A stretch of 28,943 bases of DNA, from positions 1 to 28,943 of the forward strand of contig CAZHSB010000021.1 of NCBI GenBank assembly GCA_964534945.1. Reading direction: 5' to 3'. This DNA is from CAZHFA01 sp964534945. Lineage in GTDB: Bacteria > Bdellovibrionota_C > UBA2361 > CAKMMH01. Position numbers and translations under genes: made by a program. Below the pieces are notes generated by a model. It made no database searches. It saw nothing but the letters and a program-made list of their open reading frames with translations, and was not told where the DNA came from. Positions 1-6,932 of this stretch are shown in pieces (positions within the stretch are counted from its first letter, which is position 1; every line of letters starts with the position of its first letter).

Positions 1-1
1 T

Positions 2-925
2 TGTTCGCATTGGAATTATGAAAATCTTGGAAATACTTGTTCAGGAGGAACATATGCGTGTTATAGTGCTGCAGGAGATTATAGTATTATATGCCCAGAT
101 GCTGTAGCAACCGCAACACCGACGATTACGAGCACCAACACGGCGACAGAAACATACACACCAAGCAATACGATGACTGAAACGTACACACCATCGAACA
201 CGTTTACCCAAACGTACACTTCGTCAAATACATTTACTAATACTTACACACTAAGTAACACTTTAACAAATACCGCTACCCTAACCGCAACTGCAACACC
301 AACAATTACGAGCACAAATACGGCGACGGAAACATACACGCCAAGTAATACATTCACAAAGACGTATACACCAAGCAACACGTTTACCGAAACTTATAGT
401 CCGTCGAGTACATTTACCAAAACGTATACGCCATCGAATACACTGACAGAAACTTATACACCATCTCTAACCCTTACCAAAACGTACACTCCAAGTAATA
501 CGGTTACTAAAACAAAAACATTTACTTTAACATTAACAATGACACTAACATCAACTCCAATAAATAGGGGGAAAATAGTTGCTCCGCAAACAAAACTGAT
601 CATTCCAAGTATGGATAAGAGAACGGATAAACATTTAAGGATGCATTTAGAAAAGTTTATTGGTGCTTCGTTGGAAAGTGAAGTTTTGGCAGATCCAGAA
701 GCTAGCTATAAATATTTAATTCACATAAGAAAATTAAAAAGATTAGGTTATAAAGATGAAAATTATAGACTTGGAAGAAAAAAATTAGCAATAAAGAAAG
801 CAAATGTACATACATTTAAAAATTTAGATAAAGGAATTTACTCTATAAGATATCGAGTAATAATTACCAAAAATAATGTTACAAAAAGGACTAAGTGGAC
901 AGGAAGAAACTTAGTGCTTTTTTAA
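2..925 (+). CDS. Thr/Ser-rich repeat surface protein, 3' part (5' end outside window)
   Basis: The frame is open from the left edge, so this is the C-terminal 307 codons of a longer gene. An internal ATG at 173 is not the likely start, because the same repeat pattern and a Cys-rich segment are read in frame upstream of it. Visible parts are: a segment with four cysteines (about nt 2-100); a Thr/Ser/Pro stalk (about nt 107-560) made of ten-residue units of the form T-x-T-Y-T-P-S-N-T-F; and a C-terminal domain of about 120 residues that is basic and beta-rich, ending in a fibronectin-III-like pattern (alternating Tyr/Ile strands, then a Lys/Arg-Trp-Thr-Gly strand). Family knowledge: such stalks project domains from the cell surface. 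Surface location and adhesion are inference, since the secretion signal would lie outside the window. The stalk uses many ACA/ACG Thr codons and is visibly less AT-rich than its flanks. Confidence 0.75.
   Translation, partial: CSHWNYENLGNTCSGGTYACYSAAGDYSIICPDAVATATPTITSTNTATETYTPSNTMTETYTPSNTFTQTYTSSNTFTNTYTLSNTLTNTATLTATATPTITSTNTATETYTPSNTFTKTYTPSNTFTETYSPSSTFTKTYTPSNTLTETYTPSLTLTKTYTPSNTVTKTKTFTLTLTMTLTSTPINRGKIVAPQTKLIIPSMDKRTDKHLRMHLEKFIGASLESEVLADPEASYKYLIHIRKLKRLGYKDENYRLGRKKLAIKKANVHTFKNLDKGIYSIRYRVIITKNNVTKRTKWTGRNLVLF
107..545 (+). repeat. 30-bp coding tandem repeat (decapeptide) with a 180-bp higher-order copy
   Basis: In-frame degenerate 30-bp units encode T-x-T-Y-T-P-S-N-T-F. 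A longer block beginning with the residues ATPTITSTNTATETYTPSNT occurs twice, exactly 180 bp (six units) apart (DNA around 121 and 301). This shows duplication at a larger scale than the unit. The last units decay to a simple Thr-Lys/Thr-Leu alternation before the C-terminal domain. Confidence 0.85.
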
Positions 926-1023
926 GAAGAATTAATTTTTTATTAAAATATTAATATAATAATGCGAATATACGTTATTTTTTTAGAAAGTTGCTTATTC
1001 TTTATTTTTAATTCTTTATACTT

Positions 1024-1029
1024 TATAAT
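1024..1029 (+). promoter_or_regulatory. Candidate -10 box immediately upstream of smpB
   Basis: A perfect TATAAT ends 9 bases before the smpB ATG and there is no Shine-Dalgarno-like purine run between them. If used, transcription would begin within a few bases of the start codon. No convincing -35 box is seen at 16-18 bp; TTGCTT at 991-996 is too far away. Confidence 0.35.
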
Positions 1030-1038
1030 AACTAGAAT

Positions 1039-1515
1039 ATGTCAAGTAACACACGAAGTGCAATAAAAATTATAGCTGAAAATAAAAAGGCTTTTTTTAA
1101 TTATGAAATTTTAGAACATTTTGAAGCTGGGATTGTACTTAATGGCTCAGAAATAAAATCTTTAAGAGAGGGAAAAATAAGTTTAAAAGAATCTTATATT
1201 CGTCCGATAGATGGAGAGTTTTTTTTACTTCAAGCGCACATAAATGAATATTCCCATAGTAATGACCTTAAATATGATGCAACAAGAAAAAGAAAATTGT
1301 TGATGCACAAAAGAGAAATTTTTAAACTCATATCAAAAATAGAAACAAAAGGTCTTACACTAGTTCCTGCTAAAATTTATTTTAAAAATGGCTTTGCTAA
1401 AATTGATGTTGTTTTGGCAAGAGGAAAAAATTTATCCGATAAAAGACGAACAGTTCAAGAACGGGAACAAAAAATAGAAGCAATAAGAGCAATGAAGTTA
1501 AAGAGTAATCTATAA
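1039..1515 (+). CDS. smpB: SsrA-binding protein SmpB
   Basis: 158 aa, the usual length for SmpB, the tmRNA partner that brings alanyl-tmRNA to stalled ribosomes so that incomplete proteins are tagged for proteolysis. Hallmarks read directly: an N-terminal segment ending in NKKAFFNYEILE, the GIVLNGSEIKSLREGKISLKESYI core, a KRKLLMHKREI segment, LVPAKIYFKNGFAKIDVVLARGK, and the basic tail beginning DKRR, which family knowledge says becomes ordered in the ribosomal A site. The tmRNA gene itself is not in this window, but clpX, whose protease degrades tagged proteins, is (9578-10837). The start has no SD but has a TATAAT just upstream, so the mRNA may be nearly leaderless. Identification is firm. 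Confidence 0.97.
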   Translation: MSSNTRSAIKIIAENKKAFFNYEILEHFEAGIVLNGSEIKSLREGKISLKESYIRPIDGEFFLLQAHINEYSHSNDLKYDATRKRKLLMHKREIFKLISKIETKGLTLVPAKIYFKNGFAKIDVVLARGKNLSDKRRTVQEREQKIEAIRAMKLKSNL

Positions 1516-1549
1516 AGGTAATAATAGTTATATTTCAAAGGATTTTTAT

Positions 1550-2137
1550 ATGTATTTTAATAAATGTTTTAAATTTTTTTGTCCCTTGATATTATTTACG
1601 CTTTCTGCGTGTTTTTTCTCTAAAAATATAGATGATATTTCTGAGTCTAATGTTGATAATAAAACGAAAACTGCACGGCTCTTACGATCAATAAAATGTA
1701 GTTGGACAAAAGAGGGAGATTTTATAGAATCAGTTCCACAGAATGTAAAAGTTTGCCATGATGAATTTGTAGAAAACTGGAATGACAAATCGACCGAAAA
1801 AATGATGCAAATAACAAATAAATACTCAAATTGTCTCTTTTCAATTATAAAAGATTTTCAACAAAGATTTTATTCGACAAAAATAAATTATTTTGATTCA
1901 GAGCTTTTAACAAAAAGTGCTAAAAATATAGAGTCACTATATTATAGAATATATTGTAGAGCTTCTTTATGTAACGATGAGTGGAAAGTTATAGCATCTG
2001 GTGATTCTGCAAAAATTTATGAGGACTTTTTAAAAAATATGTATGCTATTATTATGGCCGATTTATCAGGAGATGAACATTCTTGCAAAGATAAAAGAAA
2101 TATTTTACAAAAAGAAATGGAGGGATATTTTTTCTAA
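1550..2137 (+). CDS. Predicted lipoprotein, function unknown
   Basis: 195 aa. A type II signal peptide is visible: basic/aromatic N-terminus, hydrophobic core, then lipobox L-S-A-C with the lipidated cysteine at residue 21. The mature protein is hydrophilic and probably mostly helical, with six more cysteines, so disulfides are possible in the periplasm or at the cell surface. An AAGGA ribosome-binding site lies about 8 bases before the ATG. It begins 34 bp after smpB on the same strand and may be read through from it; it ends 10 bp from the convergent membrane-protein gene. I recognise no family. The residue after the cysteine is Phe, not Asp, so an inner-membrane retention signal is not evident. 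Confidence 0.75.
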   Translation: MYFNKCFKFFCPLILFTLSACFFSKNIDDISESNVDNKTKTARLLRSIKCSWTKEGDFIESVPQNVKVCHDEFVENWNDKSTEKMMQITNKYSNCLFSIIKDFQQRFYSTKINYFDSELLTKSAKNIESLYYRIYCRASLCNDEWKVIASGDSAKIYEDFLKNMYAIIMADLSGDEHSCKDKRNILQKEMEGYFF

Positions 2138-2147
2138 TTGTCTAAAA

Positions 2148-3683
2148 TTAAAAACGCTTCAATGTAATTAACTTTTTATTTTCTCGTATTAAGCAAACAG
2201 TGTCTTTTTCTTTTGGACATTTACAAGATGCGCTGTAGTCTATCAAAAATGGTGGATTTCTTTTAGATTTACAACCTAATTTTGTTATATACAAAACGCC
2301 ATTCCAACTTGGCCTAAATAGTGGTTCGTGTTTTGTTTGATCATCGCAAACAGTTATATTATTGATTGTTTTTATGTTCTTGGTTTCTCCGGTTATTTGA
2401 TTTATAGAATTTATCAATAGCGAATCCTTTTCGTTATAGTTTTTATTGAAATTATAATTTAAGAATATATTGAAATTAAAGTATAATAATCCAAGAGTTA
2501 AAATTGATATAAAGATCTTACCAAACATTAATAAATTTTTATTTAAAATATTTAAAAGTGAATTTAGGAAAAATGTTGAAAAAATAGTAAAAGCAAAATA
2601 AAAAGTTACAAATCTATGCCCTCTTATATAGGCGGTTGAAGCAAGAGGAACGGCAAACGATACCATGGATATAGATAAGAAAAAAGAATAGATAAAAGCA
2701 TTTTCTTTAAAATTTTCTTTTAGTTTATGATTAGTTTTCTTAAAAAGCATAAAAAGAATAGATAAAAGAATGCAAACAAATAGTATAGTAAATATATCTA
2801 AACAAGCGGTGTCGCTTTGTACTTCAGAGATATATGAATTGTACTTTGGAAAATGAAATAAAAAATGTAATTCACTTACTCTATCTTTTATGTGAGATAA
2901 TAAATCTGACAACGGTTGATGACCTACATATATAGAAATGCTCTCGCCTCGCGCTACAAAAAGAGAAAGATTAGCTTTAACCATCGGGTGCATTAACTTT
3001 AAAATGACAATAGATAGCGTGGTCCCGAATAAATATGAAATTAAATATTTTCTATAATATATGCAAAGATATATAAATAAAAAACAATAAATAAAAATGC
3101 TTACAGGCCTAGAAACACAAAATACCTCATAGCCAACATTAAGCAAGACAAGGGGAATAATTAGTGAATAAAAATGTGGCCAAATTCTGTCCTTTTCTTT
3201 AATTGAATAATAAAAATAAACAACGAGTAATGAAGATAAACTAATCCACATTGCGGACGTGAGAGTTAATTTGAATTCAAAGAAATATGATAAAAATTGT
3301 GGTGAAAATGTATAAAAGGTCAAAATAAATAAAATAAGGGGCAATGTAATTTTAAGTTTAAATAAAAGCATCGCTAAGCAAATAATAGACATTGCCAAAC
3401 AAAAAATCGCCGCTAGTCTGTGAGTTACTCTTGGGTTTACATAATTGTAAAGAAGTTTTGATGGGGCAGTAAAAATAAGGCTGTCTTCACGAGTGGTGGC
3501 TACAGCATTTGTAATTGTATCTTTTTTAAAAACATCATCAAAATTGCAAACATATCCTAATTCATTGTCAAGATGAGAAAAACCGTAAAGTTCCATGACA
3601 TAAAAGTTACTCATATCTAATAAACGATAGGAGATTAACGAAATAAAAATGATACAAAATAAAAATACAATGAATTTTTTCAT
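2148..3683 (-). CDS. Polytopic membrane protein, GT-C glycosyltransferase-like topology, function unknown
   Basis: 511 aa. There is one N-terminal membrane segment (about 4-21), then an extracytoplasmic stretch (22-88), about ten further hydrophobic helices (roughly 89-230 and 296-408) separated by a loop of about 65 residues, and a C-terminal soluble domain of about 100 residues. That domain is cysteine-rich (C-K-C pair and four or more other Cys). One early helix, a large loop, many helices and a C-terminal domain recall lipid-linked-sugar-using GT-C glycosyltransferases of the cell envelope, and an acidic HLDNE patch sits in the first loop. That is a topology argument only, with no diagnostic motif. 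The start lies 9 bases downstream of a TATAAT (3698-3693, minus strand) with no SD, again suggesting a very short leader. It is divergent from csrA. Confidence 0.7.
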   Translation of the reverse strand: MKKFIVFLFCIIFISLISYRLLDMSNFYVMELYGFSHLDNELGYVCNFDDVFKKDTITNAVATTREDSLIFTAPSKLLYNYVNPRVTHRLAAIFCLAMSIICLAMLLFKLKITLPLILFILTFYTFSPQFLSYFFEFKLTLTSAMWISLSSLLVVYFYYSIKEKDRIWPHFYSLIIPLVLLNVGYEVFCVSRPVSIFIYCFLFIYLCIYYRKYLISYLFGTTLSIVILKLMHPMVKANLSLFVARGESISIYVGHQPLSDLLSHIKDRVSELHFLFHFPKYNSYISEVQSDTACLDIFTILFVCILLSILFMLFKKTNHKLKENFKENAFIYSFFLSISMVSFAVPLASTAYIRGHRFVTFYFAFTIFSTFFLNSLLNILNKNLLMFGKIFISILTLGLLYFNFNIFLNYNFNKNYNEKDSLLINSINQITGETKNIKTINNITVCDDQTKHEPLFRPSWNGVLYITKLGCKSKRNPPFLIDYSASCKCPKEKDTVCLIRENKKLITLKRF

Positions 3684-3695
3684 ACAAGTTATATT

Positions 3696-3776
3696 ATAAA
3701 ACTTTTATCATAAATGGTATTCTAAAACTGTCTTTTAAGTTAAAAAGGTCTATTGTCAAAAATATAAAACTTTTAT
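3696..3776. repeat. Duplicated 13-bp palindrome between the membrane-protein gene and csrA
   Basis: The sequence ATAAAACTTTTAT occurs at 3696-3708 and again, identical, at 3764-3776, 68 bp apart. Each copy is a palindrome around a central base. The left copy overlaps the -10 region of the leftward gene; the right copy lies just after a TTGTCA (3753-3758), a plausible csrA -35. Two identical dyads in a divergent promoter region are what a shared operator pair would look like, but AT-rich chance palindromes are common here. Confidence 0.4.
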
Positions 3777-3832
3777 AACCTTTAATAGTAAATTTTAATT
3801 AAATTTTTTTGTTTTTAGCCAAGGAAGGCAAA

Positions 3833-4126
3833 ATGCTTATATTAACAAGAAAAGCTGGTGAAAGTATTTTTATCGGCGATCAGATAAAAGTAACAATGCT
3901 TGATACAAAAGGAAGTCAAGCAAGAATTGGGATAGAGGCTCCTTCTCAATATAAAATATATCGGGAAGAGATCTATTTGCAGATTTTAGAGGAAAATAAA
4001 ATAGCTGCTAATCTTTCTTCAAATTCTGAACAAAATTTGTCAGTGTTGGAGAAATATATTAGTGACAAGAAAGAAGAAAATCCCCTTGTTACAAATAGTA
4101 GTAAATTAGTAGCGCATAAAAAATAA
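3833..4126 (+). CDS. csrA: Carbon storage regulator CsrA with extended C-terminus
   Basis: 97 aa. The start is set at the ATG preceded by AAGGAAGG five bases upstream, because the protein then begins MLILTRKAGESI as in all CsrA proteins; an upstream in-frame ATG at 3809 would add an unrelated leader. CsrA homodimers bind GGA motifs in mRNA leaders and block or alter translation. RNA-contact residues of the family are present: Leu4 and Arg44 (in the I-Y-R-E-E-I context). Typical CsrA is about 60-75 aa; here about 30 extra polar residues (SSNSEQNL onward) follow the core. fliW begins 19 bp downstream, so the regulator and its protein antagonist are probably co-transcribed. Confidence 0.95.
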   Translation: MLILTRKAGESIFIGDQIKVTMLDTKGSQARIGIEAPSQYKIYREEIYLQILEENKIAANLSSNSEQNLSVLEKYISDKKEENPLVTNSSKLVAHKK

Positions 4127-4145
4127 TTTTGTTGCAGGAAAAATT

Positions 4146-4616
4146 ATGTACGAAAATAGTGAAGAAATTATAATAAGTAGTTCTCGATTTGGGGATTTAA
4201 CAGTTCCCAAGGATAGCCTAATTTATTTCCCTTCTGGGTTGATCGGGTTTCCTAAAAGCACAGAATTTGTAATGCTTGAGCACAAGGCTCCTTTTTCTTG
4301 GCTTCATAGTGCCACTGATCCATCGTTGGCGTTTGTAGTAATTGATGGTTATGAGTTTGGCGCCGAGTATTCTTTAAAGCCACCACTAAATGATCCTCTT
4401 TGTGATTTTAGAGAAGATGATGAATATGCAATTTTAATAATAGTTACGATAAGAAAAGATTTAAGTCAAACAACAGCAAATTTAAAAGCACCATTATTTG
4501 TTAATTTAAGAAATAGAAAAGGCATACAGGTTATTTTTGATGATCCAAAGTATTCGACAAGACATCCTTTGTGGAATAAGGAGGATGTTGAGAAAGAGCT
4601 TGAAAATGAAAAATAG
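4146..4616 (+). CDS. fliW: Flagellar assembly factor FliW (CsrA antagonist)
   Basis: 156 aa, usual length. Family features include the N-terminal S-S-R-F-G-D-L strand, F-P-S-G-L-I-G-F (about residues 28-35), the P-F-S-W-L-H-S segment, LAFVVID, an acidic FREDDEYAILIIVTIRKD stretch, and a terminal A-P-L-F-V-N-L-R-N-R-K-G segment. FliW binds CsrA non-competitively and releases repressed mRNA, classically flagellin mRNA; unsecreted flagellin titrates FliW. It follows csrA by 19 bp with AGGA ten bases before its ATG. No flagellin or other flagellar gene is in this window, so its targets here are unknown. Identification is firm. Confidence 0.95.
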   Translation: MYENSEEIIISSSRFGDLTVPKDSLIYFPSGLIGFPKSTEFVMLEHKAPFSWLHSATDPSLAFVVIDGYEFGAEYSLKPPLNDPLCDFREDDEYAILIIVTIRKDLSQTTANLKAPLFVNLRNRKGIQVIFDDPKYSTRHPLWNKEDVEKELENEK

Positions 4617-4835
4617 TGTGACCGTTCTGAATTTATAAATTTATAAATTTTTCCATGTGTTAGTCCATTATAAAAAGTCAATATTTTTTGATTTTGTATA
4701 ATCATAAAATTGCTAATTATTGAAGAATATTAGATAGTCTTTTATAGAAAATCATCAAAAACATGAAAAAAATACTTTAGACTTTAATATCTTTAGTCGA
4801 TTTATCTAATAATTGTGATAAAAGAAGGATAATGT

Positions 4836-5150
4836 ATGGATACAGAATTCCCTATAAATATAGCATCAAATGGTGAGGCTATAATAGATATTACTGAAGA
4901 TTTAGATACTGAAGCCGCAGGAGAAGCTTTAAGAATTGCGTTTAATGATCTTGTAGAAAAAAATAAAAAATATATAACGCTTGATATGTCAAAAGTTGAA
5001 ATCATTAATAGTTATGGGATAGGGAAAATTCTAATTTGTTATAAAAAACTAAAAGAGGAGGGAGGAAAATTAACTATTTTGTCTTCTCAAGGATTTGTTA
5101 AAGAAATTTTTGAATTGTTAATGCTTGATAAATTGGTTGAATTGAAATAA
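4836..5150 (+). CDS. STAS-domain protein, anti-sigma-factor-antagonist type
   Basis: 104 aa, a single STAS domain. The SpoIIAA-like pattern D-M-S-K-V-E-I-I-N-S-Y-G-I-G-K-I-L is at residues 50-66, so Ser59 falls where SpoIIAA carries the serine phosphorylated by its partner kinase; the usual Asp before it is Asn here. Such proteins switch partner binding by phosphorylation. No kinase or phosphatase is adjacent, so the partner is unknown. GAAGG lies upstream of the start. A zinc-ribbon gene follows after 11 bp on the same strand, so the two are probably one operon. Confidence 0.85.
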   Translation: MDTEFPINIASNGEAIIDITEDLDTEAAGEALRIAFNDLVEKNKKYITLDMSKVEIINSYGIGKILICYKKLKEEGGKLTILSSQGFVKEIFELLMLDKLVELK

Positions 5151-5161
5151 GGAAATTTTAT

Positions 5162-5497
5162 ATGGCGTTAAAATTTAGGTTGCGCGGTCTTGCTGAAACT
5201 TTTGTAGAAAATATTACTTGTCCTCATTGTGGGGTTAGTGGCTCTGACGATAATGATTTTTTAACAGACTTATCAAAAGTAACATTTATGGGAATTGTTA
5301 TTGTCGCGCAATGTAAATCGTGTGGAGAAATTTTTGTTCCTGAAAATCAACACTTAGGAATAGTTGATTACCATGCATTAAAAGATGCTGTTATTAAAGA
5401 TTCCGACGAAACAGGAGATGCAATTTATAAAGACATTTCTAATGTAAAGTTATCTGCTGAAAAATTAAATTATGAAAGAAAGTCAGGCCTTTTGTAA
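5162..5497 (+). CDS. Small zinc-ribbon protein, function unknown
   Basis: 111 aa, cytoplasmic, no signal peptide. Two C-x-x-C pairs, C20/C23 (C-P-H-C-G) and C51/C54 (C-K-S-C-G), about 28 residues apart form a typical zinc-ribbon knuckle pair flanking hydrophobic strands. The C-terminal 50 residues are charged and probably helical. It lies 11 bp after the STAS gene with GGAAATT before its ATG, so it is probably translated from the same mRNA and may act with the STAS protein. It ends 3 bp from the 3' end of a convergent tRNA gene. No named family is recognised. Confidence 0.75.
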   Translation: MALKFRLRGLAETFVENITCPHCGVSGSDDNDFLTDLSKVTFMGIVIVAQCKSCGEIFVPENQHLGIVDYHALKDAVIKDSDETGDAIYKDISNVKLSAEKLNYERKSGLL

Positions 5498-5500
5498 TAA

Positions 5501-5591
5501 TGGCGGAGAGAGGGGGATTCGAACCCCCGATACGCTATTAACGTATGCACGCTTTCCAAGCGTGTGTCTTCAACCACTCGGCCACCTCTCC
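5501..5591 (-). tRNA. tRNA-Ser (anticodon GGA), CCA encoded
   Basis: 91 nt. The minus strand starts GGAGAGGTGGCCGAGTGG, the class II tRNA-Ser signature. The anticodon loop CTTGGAAAG gives anticodon GGA. A long variable arm follows, then a T-arm with a GGGGG/CCCCC stem and loop TTCGAAT. The 5' and 3' acceptor strands pair over seven positions (one G-U), discriminator G, and CCA is encoded at 5503-5501. It lies 39 bp downstream of the SH3-protein gene on the same strand. Confidence 0.97.
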
Positions 5592-5630
5592 ATAAAAGAC
5601 ATTATATATACTAAACGATTTAAGAAAATA

Positions 5631-6293
5631 TTAAAATCCTTTTCCTCGTATTTTTAAAGTTGAATCTTCATTTTGAGTTCCAAAATATAGCATATCACCT
5701 AAAATCCAACCATATTTGTCATCAGCGCTTTTTACCCGATACCATGCACCATGATTCTTATCTAATTTTAATTTTGTATTAGCTTTTACTAAATAAATTA
5801 ATTTTGAAGATAATGACGGTAATGTATGAAGGGTAACATCATTTGCTACGTATACAAAAGAATCTGTCGGAGAAATTTCATCGAAATAATCATAAGAAAT
5901 TGTGTACAATTGTTTATTAATAGTTTTTCTTGAATTTTTTAAATTTTCAAGTTTAGATTCTTTTAGTATTAAATCTGCCTTTTTAATATTTTCATTAAGA
6001 TTAGGAAAATCATTTTTTAATTCTACTTGTTGTAAATTTTCTTTCTCTACTTTAGCATTTTCTTTTATATATCCTGCTACTGGTTGCTTTTTCACTTTTT
6101 TATCAGTTGTAAGTTTTTGTGTGATTTCCTTTTCCTGAGATTTCTTTTTTTCATTAACTGTTTTTTCAGCAGGATTTTTTAACATATTCAAAATTTCAAG
6201 TTCTCTATTTTTTAATGATTGTAATGTATCTGAGGCGATAGCATTTTGAGCGCAAAAAAATAAAATAATGAATGCAAAATAAAAATTTTTCAT
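5631..6293 (-). CDS. Secreted protein with C-terminal bacterial SH3 domain
   Basis: 220 aa. A signal peptide is visible, with probable cleavage after A-I-A at residue 20. Next is a Lys/Glu-rich, probably helical or disordered linker (about 25-130). A C-terminal SH3b-type domain (about 145-203) shows the family rhythm: V-A-N-D-V-T-L-H-T-L-P-S, then K-L-I-Y-L-V-K-A-N-T-K-L, W-Y-R-V-K, and Y-G-W-I-L. SH3b domains often bind peptidoglycan or target enzymes to the wall, so a periplasmic wall-associated role is likely. No catalytic domain is present. AGGTG precedes the ATG. It is divergent from the pilin gene, and tRNA-Ser lies just downstream. Confidence 0.8.
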   Translation of the reverse strand: MKNFYFAFIILFFCAQNAIASDTLQSLKNRELEILNMLKNPAEKTVNEKKKSQEKEITQKLTTDKKVKKQPVAGYIKENAKVEKENLQQVELKNDFPNLNENIKKADLILKESKLENLKNSRKTINKQLYTISYDYFDEISPTDSFVYVANDVTLHTLPSLSSKLIYLVKANTKLKLDKNHGAWYRVKSADDKYGWILGDMLYFGTQNEDSTLKIRGKGF

Positions 6294-6332
6294 AGTACGA
6301 CACCTAAAAGATTTTGATAACTTATTGTAAGA

Positions 6333-6440
6333 ATGTTTGTAGAACCTATTGTAGAAGAAATCTATTTGAAATTAAAGATTTTTGAAAACCGTTTAAGACA
6401 CACTTTCCTGCAAGTTATTTTCGATTATCAAAATATGTAA
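6333..6440 (+). CDS. Possible small ORF upstream of the pilin gene (35 aa)
   Basis: An ATG at 6333 opens 35 codons ending in TAA at 6440, beginning M-F-V-E-P-I-V-E-E-I. The peptide is amphipathic, with acidic then basic residues spaced between hydrophobics. No clear SD precedes it. It lies 29 bp before the pilin ATG on the same strand, in otherwise empty intergenic sequence. It could be a leader peptide or chance; evidence is weak. Confidence 0.2.
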   Translation: MFVEPIVEEIYLKLKIFENRLRHTFLQVIFDYQNM

Positions 6441-6469
6441 CATAATTTTTTTATTTTAGGAGTTTTTAT

Positions 6470-6832
6470 ATGAAATGGCAAAGACAAAATGGCTTTACGC
6501 TTTTAGAGTTATTGATAACTATGGGAATAATTATGATTTTAGCAAGTATAGCAGTTCCTGCTTATAAGGATTATAGGAAAAAAGCCTTTGATATTAGGGC
6601 ACTTTCTGATTTAAAAAATATAGCAACTGCAGAAGAGCTTTATTTTCTTGATAATGAAAAATATTTTGCTTGCCAGGAAAACGCATGCTTAGATCTGCCG
6701 AGCATTCAAGCAATTTCCACGGGAGTAAAGATTTTGGTAACAACGACAACAGACGCTTTCGTCGTAAAATCAAAACATTCCTCAAGCGATAAAGAGTTTG
6801 TTTTTGATAGTGCAAAGGGGATAATTGAATAA
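6470..6832 (+). CDS. Type IV pilin-like protein (prepilin)
   Basis: 120 aa. The prepilin peptidase site is clear: a short basic leader, G8|F9-T-L-L-E13, with the conserved Glu at mature position 5, followed by the hydrophobic alpha1 helix (about 9-30) and A-Y-K-D-Y. The globular part is short, with Cys68 and Cys73 as a possible small disulfide loop. AGGAG lies nine bases before the ATG. Family knowledge: it is cleaved and N-methylated by PilD, then assembled into a type IV pilus or type II secretion pseudopilus. No assembly gene is nearby, so pilin versus pseudopilin cannot be decided; the length and A-Y-K-D-Y-R sequence favour a PilA/PilE-like pilin. Confidence 0.88.
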   Translation: MKWQRQNGFTLLELLITMGIIMILASIAVPAYKDYRKKAFDIRALSDLKNIATAEELYFLDNEKYFACQENACLDLPSIQAISTGVKILVTTTTDAFVVKSKHSSSDKEFVFDSAKGIIE

Positions 6833-6870
6833 TTGTAAATAGATCATATGGAATTAAGAAAATAAAGAAG

Positions 6871-6915
6871 AAGAGAGGTCTAAAAAACATTAAAATATTT
6901 AAAAAAACCTCTCTT
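6871..6915. terminator. Bidirectional terminator candidate between convergent genes
   Basis: A nine-bp perfect stem AAGAGAGGT/ACCTCTCTT (6871-6879 with 6907-6915) encloses an A/T-only loop that can add pairs. It lies between the rightward pilin gene and a leftward gene ending at 6933. The T-tract beyond the stem is weak, so factor-independent action is uncertain. Confidence 0.5.
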
Positions 6916-6932
6916 TGTCAAAATACGATGAC

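Noticed and set aside
5472..5657. A rightward 61-codon frame with G-G-E-R-G-I-R-T-P-D
   Set aside because: It is the antisense reading of tRNA-Ser, a well-known annotation artefact.
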